64,000 nucleotides of DNA, taken from positions 1 to 64,000 of the forward strand of contig CAZDOK010000009.1 in the NCBI GenBank assembly GCA_964507025.1, written 5' to 3'. Shown one piece after another: positions 41,525 to 52,064 of the stretch. The DNA is from Amarobacter sp964507025. Its GTDB lineage: Bacteria > Chloroflexota > Dehalococcoidia > Tepidiformales > Tepidiformaceae. A program made the translations under genes and the position numbers. The notes under the pieces were generated by a model, which made no database searches, had not been told where the DNA came from, and was given only the letters and a program-made list of their open reading frames with translations. Each line of letters starts with the position of its first letter. Positions within the stretch are counted from its first letter, which is position 1.

Positions 41525-43096
41525 TCAGTTCACCTGGCGATCGCGGCCAGCCCAGTAGGGCGCGCGGATTTCGCGTTTGAGAATCTTGCCGGATGGGTTG
41601 CGCGGCAGCATCTCGGCGAAGTCGATACTCTTGGGCACCTTGTAGCCGGCGATCCGCTCGCGGGCGAATGCGATGAGCTCGTCGGGGTCCACCTCCGTCC
41701 CAGGCTTTTTCACCACGATGGCCTTGACCGCCTCGCCCCAGCGGTCGTCGGGGACGCCGATGACGGCGACGTCGGCAACGGCGGGGTGCCCAAAGAGGGC
41801 GGATTCCACTTCGGCGGGGTACACGTTTTCGCCGCCGGAGACGATCATGTCCTTCACGCGGTCATGGATGTACACGTACCCGTCGGCGTCCATGTAGCCG
41901 GCGTCGCCGGTGTGGAACCACTCGCCGCGGATGGCTTTAGCGGTCTCCTCGGGGAGGTTCCAGTAGCCCTTCATGACCTGGGGCGTCTTGCAGACGATCT
42001 CGCCCACCTCGCCGGTGGGGAGGTCTTTCCCCTCTGCGTCGACGATCCGGATGGTGACGTTGGCCAGCGGCCGGCCGCAGGACCGCATTCGCTGGTTCCC
42101 GTTCGGGTCGTGATCTTCGGGTGGGAGGTAGGTGACCACGCCCGTGGTCTCGGTGAGGCCATACACCTGGGCGAAGTCGCACTTGAAGGTGGCGATGGCG
42201 TTGCGCAGGAGGTCGAGGGGGATCGGGGAGGCGCCGTAGGCGATGAACTTGAGGGTCGAGAAGTCGGTCTCCTGCACGCCGGGCGTCTGCAGCAGGAAGA
42301 GGAGCACGGCGGGCACGAAGAGCGCGCGGGTCACGCCGTAGGCCGGGATCACGCGGAGGATCTCCGGCGGGATGATGTCGCGGATGATGATGGACTTCGC
42401 GCCAGCGTAAAGGCCGACGATGCCCCAGCCGCTGCCAGCGATGTGGAAGAGCGGCATGCAGACGAGGTTGACATCCTCAGGGGTCCACACCTGTCCCCAT
42501 TCGCGGGCTGCGGAGGGCAGGAGCGCGAAGAAGTTGTCATGGGTAAGCATGGCGCCCTTGGGATGCCCGGTGGTGCCGCTGGTGTACATCTGGATGGCCA
42601 CGGCATCGCCATCGATGGCGACGTGCGGGTCGGCGCTGGCCTGGGTGTCGCGCCATGCCGGGTAGTGTTCCCAGCCGTCGTGCGGCGCATCGATAGCGAT
42701 GACCTTCTTGACCGTCCGGAGCTCCGGCAACACCTTCTCGATGACGGGGAAGAACTCCTGGCCCACGAAGAGGACTTCGGCCATGGCGTCGTTCACCACG
42801 TATGCGACCTCGGGCGGGGCGAGCCGCCAGTTGACCGCGACCATCACGCAGTTGGCCTTGGCGGCGCCGAAGCAGGCTTCGAAGAAGATGTCCGAGTTCT
42901 TATCGAGGAAGGCCACGCGGGTCTGCGGCCTGAGGCCTGTCGCGATGAGGCCATTGGCCACCTGGCTCGCGTGGCGGTCGAGCTCGCCGTAGGTGGTCTG
43001 GCGATCGCCGTACACCATGGCGACGGCGTTGGGGCGCGCTTCGGCATGTGCGCGCGTGACATCGGCGAGTGTCCGAATCTCCGTTTGGGTGGTCAT
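41525..43096 (-). CDS. Acyl-CoA ligase (ANL/AMP-binding family)
   Basis: This 523-residue enzyme activates a carboxylic acid to acyl-AMP and then acyl-CoA. P-loop MYTSGTTGHPKGAMLTH is at about 170-186. A5 is QVYGLTETTG, A7 is WFHTGDAGYMDADGYVYIHDRVKDMI, and the A10 lysine is in RNPSGKILKREI. It is a long- or medium-chain fatty-acid type by its LPLFHIAG-like segment (VCMPLFHIAGSGW). A ribosome site (GAGGGGATAG) precedes the ATG. The chain specificity is unknown. Confidence 0.94.
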   Translation of the reverse strand: MTTQTEIRTLADVTRAHAEARPNAVAMVYGDRQTTYGELDRHASQVANGLIATGLRPQTRVAFLDKNSDIFFEACFGAAKANCVMVAVNWRLAPPEVAYVVNDAMAEVLFVGQEFFPVIEKVLPELRTVKKVIAIDAPHDGWEHYPAWRDTQASADPHVAIDGDAVAIQMYTSGTTGHPKGAMLTHDNFFALLPSAAREWGQVWTPEDVNLVCMPLFHIAGSGWGIVGLYAGAKSIIIRDIIPPEILRVIPAYGVTRALFVPAVLLFLLQTPGVQETDFSTLKFIAYGASPIPLDLLRNAIATFKCDFAQVYGLTETTGVVTYLPPEDHDPNGNQRMRSCGRPLANVTIRIVDAEGKDLPTGEVGEIVCKTPQVMKGYWNLPEETAKAIRGEWFHTGDAGYMDADGYVYIHDRVKDMIVSGGENVYPAEVESALFGHPAVADVAVIGVPDDRWGEAVKAIVVKKPGTEVDPDELIAFARERIAGYKVPKSIDFAEMLPRNPSGKILKREIRAPYWAGRDRQVN

Positions 43097-43204
43097 CGTG
43101 GCTATCCCCTCTCACTGATGAGGACGGGAGTTTCGCCTGTTGACTGGCCGGTAGGCAAGAAGGGTGGCGCGAGTTTCACGTTTTCGTTGCGGCGGGCAGC
43201 AAAA

Positions 43205-43228
43205 CGGGGGTGGCGGCGACCACCCCCG
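43205..43228 (-). terminator. Terminator of the capsid-like gene
   Basis: A perfect 9-bp stem (CGGGGGTGG) with a six-base loop is followed on the minus strand by GTTTTGC. It lies 25 bases past the capsid-like stop, so that gene ends its own transcript. Confidence 0.85.
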
Positions 43229-43252
43229 CGAACGGCCACAGTGTCCGGCTGA

Positions 43253-44140
43253 CTACGCCCGCACACCCTCGAGCTTCGCGAGCTTGACCGTGTTGAAGAG
43301 GGCCAGGCTGGCGTACCACTTGACACGGATGCGGCTCGCGTCCTTGGTCTCGAGGCTGCCCACGCGCTCGACCGTCAGCCCGCCAGGTGCGGTTAGCCCG
43401 CTCAGCGCGCCTTCGCCGAACTGCATGGCGTAGATCGTGCTGCAGTCGTTGCTGGTGCCGACGGTGCGGGCATCGCTGATGTAGTCGCAGATGCCGATGG
43501 GGACACCGTCGTAGAACTGCAGCATCTGGCCGAACTCGTCGCGGTCGGCCTCGAGGAAGCCACCGGAGGCGCGGGCGAGCTCGTTCAGGGTTCGGCGCGA
43601 ACGGCGGCTCATCAGCAGCAGGTCGGGCTTGCCGCCGCGCACCCGGTCGATGAGCTCATCGAGCTTTTCGAGGGTGAGGGTGCCACCGTTCACGCCCATG
43701 CTCGCGGTCTGCCCACCGGAGCAGAGGACGTCGATGCCATCGAAGCTCTTGGCGTTCACGCTGTCGTCGCCGTTCACGAACGTGTCATCGAAGAGCGACT
43801 GGACGGCTTTCGCCTTGAGCTGGACGACGGCGGCTTCGAGGTCCTGGATGTTGGAGCGAGTGCTCTTGAGGAAGTTATCGATGTCGGCATCGCCGCCGAG
43901 GATCTTCAGGGTGGCGGTTGCCTGGGCGAAGGTGGGGGTGCTCTCGTCCCAGTCGTCGCCGACGTCGTAGAAATCGGCGGAGGGGGCCGCGTTTTCCCGG
44001 TTGTAGGTGAGGCCGTTGCCGACGATTTCGATGAACGGCAGGCGCTGCAGGACAGGGCTCTCCTGGGCGATCGTTTCGATGACGCCGGAGAGAAGGGTGT
44101 CGTTGCTGAGTTTCGCGGCCTCGACAAGGGTGAGGGCCAT
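43253..44140 (-). CDS. Phage major-capsid-like protein
   Basis: This 295-residue protein starts MALTLVEAAKLSNDTLLSGV. It continues with IVGNGLTYNRE, an ELARASGGF-type helix and GVPIGICDYI. That layout resembles HK97-type major capsid proteins of the GP7/DUF5309-like group found in actinobacterial and Chloroflexi prophages. No portal, terminase, protease or scaffold gene is adjacent. The ATG has GGGAGGT ten bases upstream, and a clean terminator follows at 43205. It could be a remnant or a domesticated shell protein. The assignment is from pattern recognition. Confidence 0.72.
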   Translation of the reverse strand: MALTLVEAAKLSNDTLLSGVIETIAQESPVLQRLPFIEIVGNGLTYNRENAAPSADFYDVGDDWDESTPTFAQATATLKILGGDADIDNFLKSTRSNIQDLEAAVVQLKAKAVQSLFDDTFVNGDDSVNAKSFDGIDVLCSGGQTASMGVNGGTLTLEKLDELIDRVRGGKPDLLLMSRRSRRTLNELARASGGFLEADRDEFGQMLQFYDGVPIGICDYISDARTVGTSNDCSTIYAMQFGEGALSGLTAPGGLTVERVGSLETKDASRIRVKWYASLALFNTVKLAKLEGVRA

Positions 44141-44386
44141 GTGCCAGTACCTCCCTGGGAAGTTGGTTGGGATGGTGGGCGGGCGCCACGGACATCTCGA
44201 AGGCCCGGCTGGCACACGAGCCCGAACCTTCACATTCGAGCGGCGGCAGTTCGCATGCGAGGCATGCCGGATTGACCCGATTCCTGCGCGGCATTGGGGG
44301 AATACCCGAAGTGTGCGACGTGCGTTGTGGGGCTACGCTATGTCGAGGAGGACCGCGATAGGGTCGGTCCCGGGGGCCATTGCGCA

Positions 44387-46504
<2,118 letters not shown>

Positions 46505-46559
46505 CAATCCCTGCGCTGCGTCATACCCACCAGGTCCTCGACCCTGCTGTCCTCGCGCG

Positions 46560-48197
46560 GTGGAGAAGGACTGGGATGTCATCGTCATCGGGTCGGGCCT
46601 CGGCGGGCTAAGCGCGGCTGCCCACCTGGCGGCGCTGGGGCGACGGGTGCTCGTACTCGAGCAGCATTACATCGCGGGCGGCAACGCGAGCGTCTTCCGT
46701 CGCAAGCGCATGTTCGAATTCGACGTTGGCACCCACTACCTGGCCCAGTGCGAGCCGGGCGGCGTGATCCGGACCATCCTCCGGGGTCTGGGGCTGGAAG
46801 AGCGCGTCGAGTTCATCGAGCTGGACCCGGATGGCTTCGACACGATCCTCTTCCCCGGCGTGGACGTGCGGATGCCGAAGGGCTGGGAGCGGTACCGCGA
46901 GCGGCTCGTGGCCGCCTTCCCGGACGAGGCCGATGGGGTGGGCCGCTGCGTCGACACGCTCCAGGGCGTCGCGACCCAGTCCGAAGCCCTGCGCGCAGGC
47001 GGCCCGCCCGACATGGCCCGCCTGGCGGCTCAGGCGCCCGACCTACTGCGCTGGGGCATGCAACCGGTGACGGCGCTCTTCGACGACTGCGGCCTGGGGC
47101 CAGGCCCGAGGGCCGTGCTGCTCGCACAGAGCCCTTCCTATGCCACGCCGCCCTCGCGCACCCCGACGGCGGTGGCCGCGGGCTTCCTCGATGGCTACCT
47201 GCGCGGCGCCTACTACCCGAAGGGTGGTGGGCAGATGCTCCCGGCGCGCTTCCTCCAGGTATTGCTCGCCAACGGGGGCGCCTTCCGCACCCGGGCCCGC
47301 GTCGAGCGGATCATCGTCGAGGACGGCGCGGCCCGCGGCGTGCGCCTGACCACTGGCGAGGAGTTCCGAGCGCCGGTCGTCGTTTCCAACGCGGACCTGA
47401 AGCGCACCGTCTTCGAGCTCGTGGGCGACGGGCACTTCAGCCCGGCCACAGCCGAGCGCGTGCGGGGCTACCGCATGGCGCTGCCATTCTTCGTGGTCTA
47501 CCTGGGGCTCGATATCGACCTCCGCGGCCGCCTTCCGAGGACGAACTTCTGGGGTTCGGACTCGCTCGACCTCGAGGCGACCTACTCCGAGACGTTCGCG
47601 GGACAGCTGCCGGAACACCCGCTCGTGTTCATCTCGATCGGGTCGCTGAAGGACCCGGACTCGCCGTGGATCGCGCCGAAGGGCTACACGGCGATGGACG
47701 TGATGACGCTGGTGCCACCGCACCCGGCGCTCTGGGCCACGCACGAAGGCCCGGCCCACGGCGAGCGCTACCACCGCAACCCGGCCTACCGGCGGTTGAA
47801 GGACGAGTTCACGGCCCGTCTCATCGACACGGCCGAACGCATGATTCCGGGCATCCGCGACCACATCGTGTGGCAGGAGGCCTCGACGCCGGTGACCCAC
47901 GAGAAGTACACGCTCTCGACCGGCGGCACCTCGTACGGCATTGAAATCGCCCTCGACCAGGTGGGCCCGAACCGCCCGGGGTATGCGACCGACGTGGACG
48001 GGCTGTACCTGGTGGGGGCGAACACGCAGTCCGGCCATGGCATCTCCGGCGCGATCAAGAGTGGCGTGGGGTGCGCGAGCACCATCGCGGGGCGCGACCT
48101 CTTCCGGGAGGTGGAGGGTGGGGCTGTGCTCAGCCCGCCCGAGCGCCTGGCCCCGGACCCGCCTGGCTGGGACCCGTGGGAGGCGAGCCGGGGGTAG
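46560..48197 (+). CDS. CrtI/retinol-saturase-like FAD oxidoreductase
   Basis: This 545-residue flavoprotein has the dinucleotide-binding VIVIGSGLGGLSAAAHLA (about 7-24), followed by EQHYIAGGNAS. The C-terminal DGLYLVGANTQSGHGISGAI is the second FAD contact. It resembles phytoene desaturase or all-trans-retinol 13,14-reductase. It starts with GTG at 46560 (VEKDWDVIV), without a good ribosome site. It probably acts on an isoprenoid, but no carotenoid genes are nearby. The MFS exporter follows after 37 bases. Confidence 0.88.
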   Translation: MEKDWDVIVIGSGLGGLSAAAHLAALGRRVLVLEQHYIAGGNASVFRRKRMFEFDVGTHYLAQCEPGGVIRTILRGLGLEERVEFIELDPDGFDTILFPGVDVRMPKGWERYRERLVAAFPDEADGVGRCVDTLQGVATQSEALRAGGPPDMARLAAQAPDLLRWGMQPVTALFDDCGLGPGPRAVLLAQSPSYATPPSRTPTAVAAGFLDGYLRGAYYPKGGGQMLPARFLQVLLANGGAFRTRARVERIIVEDGAARGVRLTTGEEFRAPVVVSNADLKRTVFELVGDGHFSPATAERVRGYRMALPFFVVYLGLDIDLRGRLPRTNFWGSDSLDLEATYSETFAGQLPEHPLVFISIGSLKDPDSPWIAPKGYTAMDVMTLVPPHPALWATHEGPAHGERYHRNPAYRRLKDEFTARLIDTAERMIPGIRDHIVWQEASTPVTHEKYTLSTGGTSYGIEIALDQVGPNRPGYATDVDGLYLVGANTQSGHGISGAIKSGVGCASTIAGRDLFREVEGGAVLSPPERLAPDPPGWDPWEASRG

Positions 48198-48222
48198 CCG
48201 GCGCTGGCCGGGTACGTCGCGT

Positions 48223-48228
48223 TACCAT
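48223..48228 (+). promoter_or_regulatory. -10 box of leaderless MFS gene
   Basis: TACCAT, six bases, then ATG at 48235; no ribosome site. Confidence 0.45.
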
Positions 48229-48234
48229 TCGCGG

Positions 48235-49617
48235 ATGCACGACGGCAAGGCGATTGGCGGGCGGCGGCTGGCAATATCGGCCGGGGCGGCGGCGCTCCTG
48301 GCACCGCTCAACTCCACGATGATCGCGGTGGCGCTGCCCGCCATCCGCGACGAGTTCGACGTGGGCATCGTCGCGGTCTCCTGGCTGGTCACCTCATACC
48401 TGGTGGCGGTGGCCATCTCCCAGCCCATCGGCGGACGCCTTGGCGACGCGATCGGGAGCCTGGCGGTGCTCCGCATGGGCCTCGCGGGGATGGCCATCAC
48501 GTCGGTCGCGGCTGCCGCATCGCCATCGTTCGAGCTGCTGGTGGCTACCCGTTCGCTGCAAGGGGTCGCGGCCGCGCTACTCATCCCGGGGGCGACCGCC
48601 TATTTGCGCAAGGCGGTGGACGTGGCGAGCCTGCCGGCGGTGCTGGGGACGAACGGCGCGATGATCTCGGCCGGCGCGGCGCTGGGCCCGGTTGCGGGCG
48701 GGATCATCCTCGCCGCCGGCGGGTGGCAGTGGCTATTCCTGCTGAACATCCCGGCGGTCGCGGCCGTGTGGCTGCTGCTCTGGCCGTTACCCGCCGACGG
48801 TGGCCGGGGCCTGGCGACCTTCCGCATCGACCCGGCGTCGCTTGCGGCGCTGGTGGGCGCATTCAGCGGGCTGGCACTGCTTGGCTCGGCGCTCCGTTCG
48901 GGCGATGCGGCGTTCCCCGTGGCGGCCCTGGCCCTGGCTGTCGTGGGGCTGGCGGCGTATGGCTGGCGCTACCGGGCCTCGCGCCAGGGCGTGGTCGACC
49001 TCGACCTCTTCCGCGCACCCGCGTTCGCGCGATCGAGCGTGATGACGGCGCTTTCGAACCTGGTGATGTACACCACCCTGGTGGCGTTGCCGGTCTACCT
49101 GCGCGATGAGCGCGGCGTGGGGACGGGCGCAATCGGCGCCCTCCTGTTCTCCATGAGCGCGACTTCGGTGCTGGCCGGCCCCATCGGCGGGCGGGTCGCG
49201 ATGCGCTTTGGCGTCCGCGCGGGGCTGCTCTCCGGTTCGAGCGTGCTCGTGATGGCGACGGCGGGGGTGCTCGGCGCGGTCGCCGCGGGCGCTGCCTACC
49301 CGCTGGCGGGGCCGCTGGCGCTGGTCGGCATTGGCATGGGGCTGGCCGGGCCCGCCCAGCAGTCATCCGGGCTGGCGGCGTGGCCCGCCTCGATGGCAGG
49401 CTCGGCGGCGGGCACGCTTTCGTTCATGCGGTACGTAGGCTCGGTTGCGGGCGCATCGCTGCTGGCGGCCGTGCTGGGGCGCGACCCCGGGCCGGGAGCA
49501 TTCGAGGCGCTGGCCGCCATCCTGGTGCTGGCGGCCGTTCTGAACGCCGTCCTGGCGCTGCGCAGCTCCGGGCAACGGGCGCGGGCGGCCGAGCAGCTGG
49601 CCCGGACGCCCGCGTGA
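48235..49617 (+). CDS. MFS transporter, DHA2-like
   Basis: This 460-residue membrane protein has 12-14 hydrophobic helices. It has the motif-A-like GGRLGDAIGSLAVLRMG and a motif-C-like segment AGAALGPVAGGIIL. It resembles DHA2 drug:H+ antiporters (EmrB/QacA). The N-terminus LNSTMIAVALPAIRDEF is characteristic. It probably exports a toxic or amphipathic compound; the substrate is unknown. It lies downstream of the CrtI-like oxidoreductase but has its own -10-like box. Confidence 0.9.
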   Translation: MHDGKAIGGRRLAISAGAAALLAPLNSTMIAVALPAIRDEFDVGIVAVSWLVTSYLVAVAISQPIGGRLGDAIGSLAVLRMGLAGMAITSVAAAASPSFELLVATRSLQGVAAALLIPGATAYLRKAVDVASLPAVLGTNGAMISAGAALGPVAGGIILAAGGWQWLFLLNIPAVAAVWLLLWPLPADGGRGLATFRIDPASLAALVGAFSGLALLGSALRSGDAAFPVAALALAVVGLAAYGWRYRASRQGVVDLDLFRAPAFARSSVMTALSNLVMYTTLVALPVYLRDERGVGTGAIGALLFSMSATSVLAGPIGGRVAMRFGVRAGLLSGSSVLVMATAGVLGAVAAGAAYPLAGPLALVGIGMGLAGPAQQSSGLAAWPASMAGSAAGTLSFMRYVGSVAGASLLAAVLGRDPGPGAFEALAAILVLAAVLNAVLALRSSGQRARAAEQLARTPA

Positions 49618-49623
49618 TGCTCC

Positions 49624-51246
49624 TCAGGCGTGGATGGTCACCGTGCCTGCTTCGCCATCGACCGTGACAGTGGCGCCATCGGGGATGAACCGCGTGCCGA
49701 GCTGGGTGCCCACGACGCACGGGATGGCGAACTCGCGCGCACAGATGCCGGAATGCGACATCACGCCGCCGGTATCGGTGACGACTGCGCCGGCAATGGC
49801 GAAGAGCGCGGTCCACGGCGGCGCGGTGGTGACGCAGACCAAGATGTCGCCGGGTTCGAGCCTATCGGATTCATCGAGGGTGCGGATGACGCGGGCCGTA
49901 CCGGTCGCGGTGCCGCGGCTGGCTCCGGTGCCCTTCACCACCCCCTGGCTGACCTCGGGCATGCGCAGGCCGTTGAAGTGGCGGACCATGGGCATCATTT
50001 CTGGCGGCAAGAGCGAGAGGTCCGGCATGGCGCCGAGGAAGGGCGGCGGCGCCAGCCGCTCCCAGCGCTGGAACTGCAGGCGTCCCTCCCGGGCGACGGC
50101 GGCCACGGCGGGGCCGGGGGCGGCGGCGGCGCGCATGGCTTCGTCCCAGGTGAGGTGGAACACATCCTCCGGCCGGTCGAGCGCGGCAATCGCGGCGAGC
50201 TTGCGGCCCAGGGCGAGCGAGGGCCGGCGCATCACGCCGACGATGCTGAGCTGCCAGCGGGCGCGGTCCTCGCTCACGGCCACGTGGTCCGCCGTCGCGC
50301 GGAGCAAGTTGCGGAACGCCGCCAGCTTTTCGCCGGGGAGGCGCGATTCAACTTCGGCGACGGCCGCGGCCTGCTGTTCGGCGGCGCGGCGGACCTGGGC
50401 AGCGGGGCCGCTCTCCGGGTCGTCCAGGTAGCGGACCACGAGGTTGAGCACGGCGCGGGGGTCTTCGGCCCAGGTGGGCACATGCATCGAGCCCCAGGTC
50501 TCTGCGCGCCAGCCGTACTCGTCGAGGAAGCGTTCGAGCTCGGCCACGAACGCGGGGCCGCCGGGAAGGCCCGCGAGGTCGTGGTGGCTTCCCGACCTGA
50601 GGGCGGCTGCGAGCCCGGGCGAGGCCGCGGCAAGGTCGACCAGGGTGGCGATTGCCGAGCCACTGGCCGCGGTGGCGTTGCGCGAGCCCTGGAGGAGCGT
50701 GCCGCTCAACATCGGGCCGTCCTCGCCCAGCTCATCCTCGAGGAACCGCAGGAGCGCGAAGGTGGGCCCCATGAACTGCTTGATGACGACCATGGTGAGC
50801 CAGAGCGAATCCATGGCGTCGGCGACCAGCCGGTCCATCTCGGCGGCCAGCTCCGGGAGCGTCATGCCATCGAAATCGGTGGCGCGGACGCGCCGGCAGA
50901 AGGCGCGAATGCGCGGCGAATACTCCTCGTGCCAGACGCGAAGGCCGCCGGAAAGCACCTCGGCGGGTGGGTCGGGGATGGTCGGTGGCAGGCTGAACTC
51001 GTAGCCATTGGCGAACACAGTCGGGGCGCTGAGAATCTGCTCCTGGAAGGCGCCGACGACGCGCTGGGCGAGCTGGGCGGTGGGGCCCGGGAAATGCATG
51101 CGGTCGCCCACCCATGGTGCCTGGGCCATGGACGGGTCGGGCCATTCGACGGTGAAGGTATCGGTTGCCTGAAGGACGTGCACGGTTGGTAGTCTCCCCA
51201 TTCCTTCCCGCGTGGTATCCGCCATGCCCGGCGCGGAATGGGGCAT
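49624..51246 (-). CDS. PEP-utilising mobile-domain protein without ATP-grasp
   Basis: This protein of up to 540 residues ends in the phosphohistidine swivel domain of PEP synthase / pyruvate phosphate dikinase. The pattern is VTDTGGVMSHSGICAREF, with the His that becomes phosphorylated, and then PCVVGTQLGTRFIPDG. The N-terminal ATP-binding domain of those enzymes is missing; about 400 helical residues take its place. It may need a partner ATPase, or be a degraded or repurposed enzyme. The start is uncertain (51246, 51225, 51201 or GTG 51186) because none has a clear ribosome site. Confidence 0.82.
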   Translation of the reverse strand: MPHSAPGMADTTREGMGRLPTVHVLQATDTFTVEWPDPSMAQAPWVGDRMHFPGPTAQLAQRVVGAFQEQILSAPTVFANGYEFSLPPTIPDPPAEVLSGGLRVWHEEYSPRIRAFCRRVRATDFDGMTLPELAAEMDRLVADAMDSLWLTMVVIKQFMGPTFALLRFLEDELGEDGPMLSGTLLQGSRNATAASGSAIATLVDLAAASPGLAAALRSGSHHDLAGLPGGPAFVAELERFLDEYGWRAETWGSMHVPTWAEDPRAVLNLVVRYLDDPESGPAAQVRRAAEQQAAAVAEVESRLPGEKLAAFRNLLRATADHVAVSEDRARWQLSIVGVMRRPSLALGRKLAAIAALDRPEDVFHLTWDEAMRAAAAPGPAVAAVAREGRLQFQRWERLAPPPFLGAMPDLSLLPPEMMPMVRHFNGLRMPEVSQGVVKGTGASRGTATGTARVIRTLDESDRLEPGDILVCVTTAPPWTALFAIAGAVVTDTGGVMSHSGICAREFAIPCVVGTQLGTRFIPDGATVTVDGEAGTVTIHA

Positions 51247-51334
51247 GTTAACAGCTTGCGAACGAGCTCCGCGTGAAGGTGGTCACACACTCCTCGGCGG
51301 CTTGGCTCGTTGCCAGCGAAGGGCGCGCGATGAG

Positions 51335-51340
51335 TAAACT
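51335..51340 (+). promoter_or_regulatory. -10 box of leaderless phosphoesterase gene
   Basis: TAAACT, five bases, then ATG at 51346; no ribosome site. Confidence 0.5.
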
Positions 51341-51345
51341 CGGGT

Positions 51346-51927
51346 ATGCGAGTCGGCCTGATCTCTGATACCCACATTCCCGAAGCCCGCTACGAACTCT
51401 GGCCCCAGGTGTTCGATGCCTTCCGGGGCGTTGATTGCATCCTCCACGCGGGGGACATCCACGACCTGGTGGTGCTCGACCAGCTGGCGGACATTGCGCC
51501 GCTGTGGGCAGCCCGGGGCAACGGCGAGGACGGCAGCGGCGGCCGCCCCATCCAGCCCGACCACCCCCGCCTGCGCGAGGCGTGGCTGCTGGACCTGGAC
51601 GGCCTCAAGGTGGGCCTCACCCACGACGTACCCATCCCCGAGTACCCGCCGCACCTCACGCTCGAACGGGCGCTGGTGCGTTACTTCGGCACGACCGAGC
51701 TCGATGTGCTCATCTACGGCGATACGCACGTGGAGGCGATCGACCACATCAACGGCGTGCTCTGCGTGAACCCGGGGTCGCCCACCTATCCGCGCAACCT
51801 GGACACGCAGCTCGGCACGATCGGCTTCCTGGAAATCAGCGGAGGCCGGGCCGAGGCGACCATCTGGCAGCTGACGGAGGCGGGGATCGAACCATTCAAC
51901 TGGGGCAAGTGGAAGCGGCCCTGGTAG
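51346..51927 (+). CDS. YfcE/MJ0936-like metallophosphoesterase
   Basis: This 193-residue calcineurin-like phosphoesterase has metal-binding motifs in order: ISDTHIPE (DxH), HAGDIHD (GDxxD/H), ARGNGE (GN), a His in LTHDVPI and GDTHVEA (GxTH-type), then CVNPGSP. It probably hydrolyses phosphodiesters with two metal ions in the cytoplasm. Leaderless start. The flavin oxidoreductase follows 137 bases later. Confidence 0.92.
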   Translation: MRVGLISDTHIPEARYELWPQVFDAFRGVDCILHAGDIHDLVVLDQLADIAPLWAARGNGEDGSGGRPIQPDHPRLREAWLLDLDGLKVGLTHDVPIPEYPPHLTLERALVRYFGTTELDVLIYGDTHVEAIDHINGVLCVNPGSPTYPRNLDTQLGTIGFLEISGGRAEATIWQLTEAGIEPFNWGKWKRPW

Positions 51928-52064
51928 GGCCACCGGCACCACCCCGGCCCCCAGTCATTCGCGACTTGCGATTCCCGCGCCTTGCGCCGGGTCTGTCACA
52001 AGCGGGCGCCCATATTCGTCTCCTCTTGCAGGCGGCAGCGAACGGCCGCCCGAGGAGGCGACCC

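Noticed and set aside
38782..44140. A complete prophage between 38.7 and 44.2 kb
   Set aside because: Only tail-like and capsid-like genes are seen, and an acyl-CoA ligase and a PilZ gene lie between them. No integrase, terminase large subunit, portal or attachment repeat is visible.
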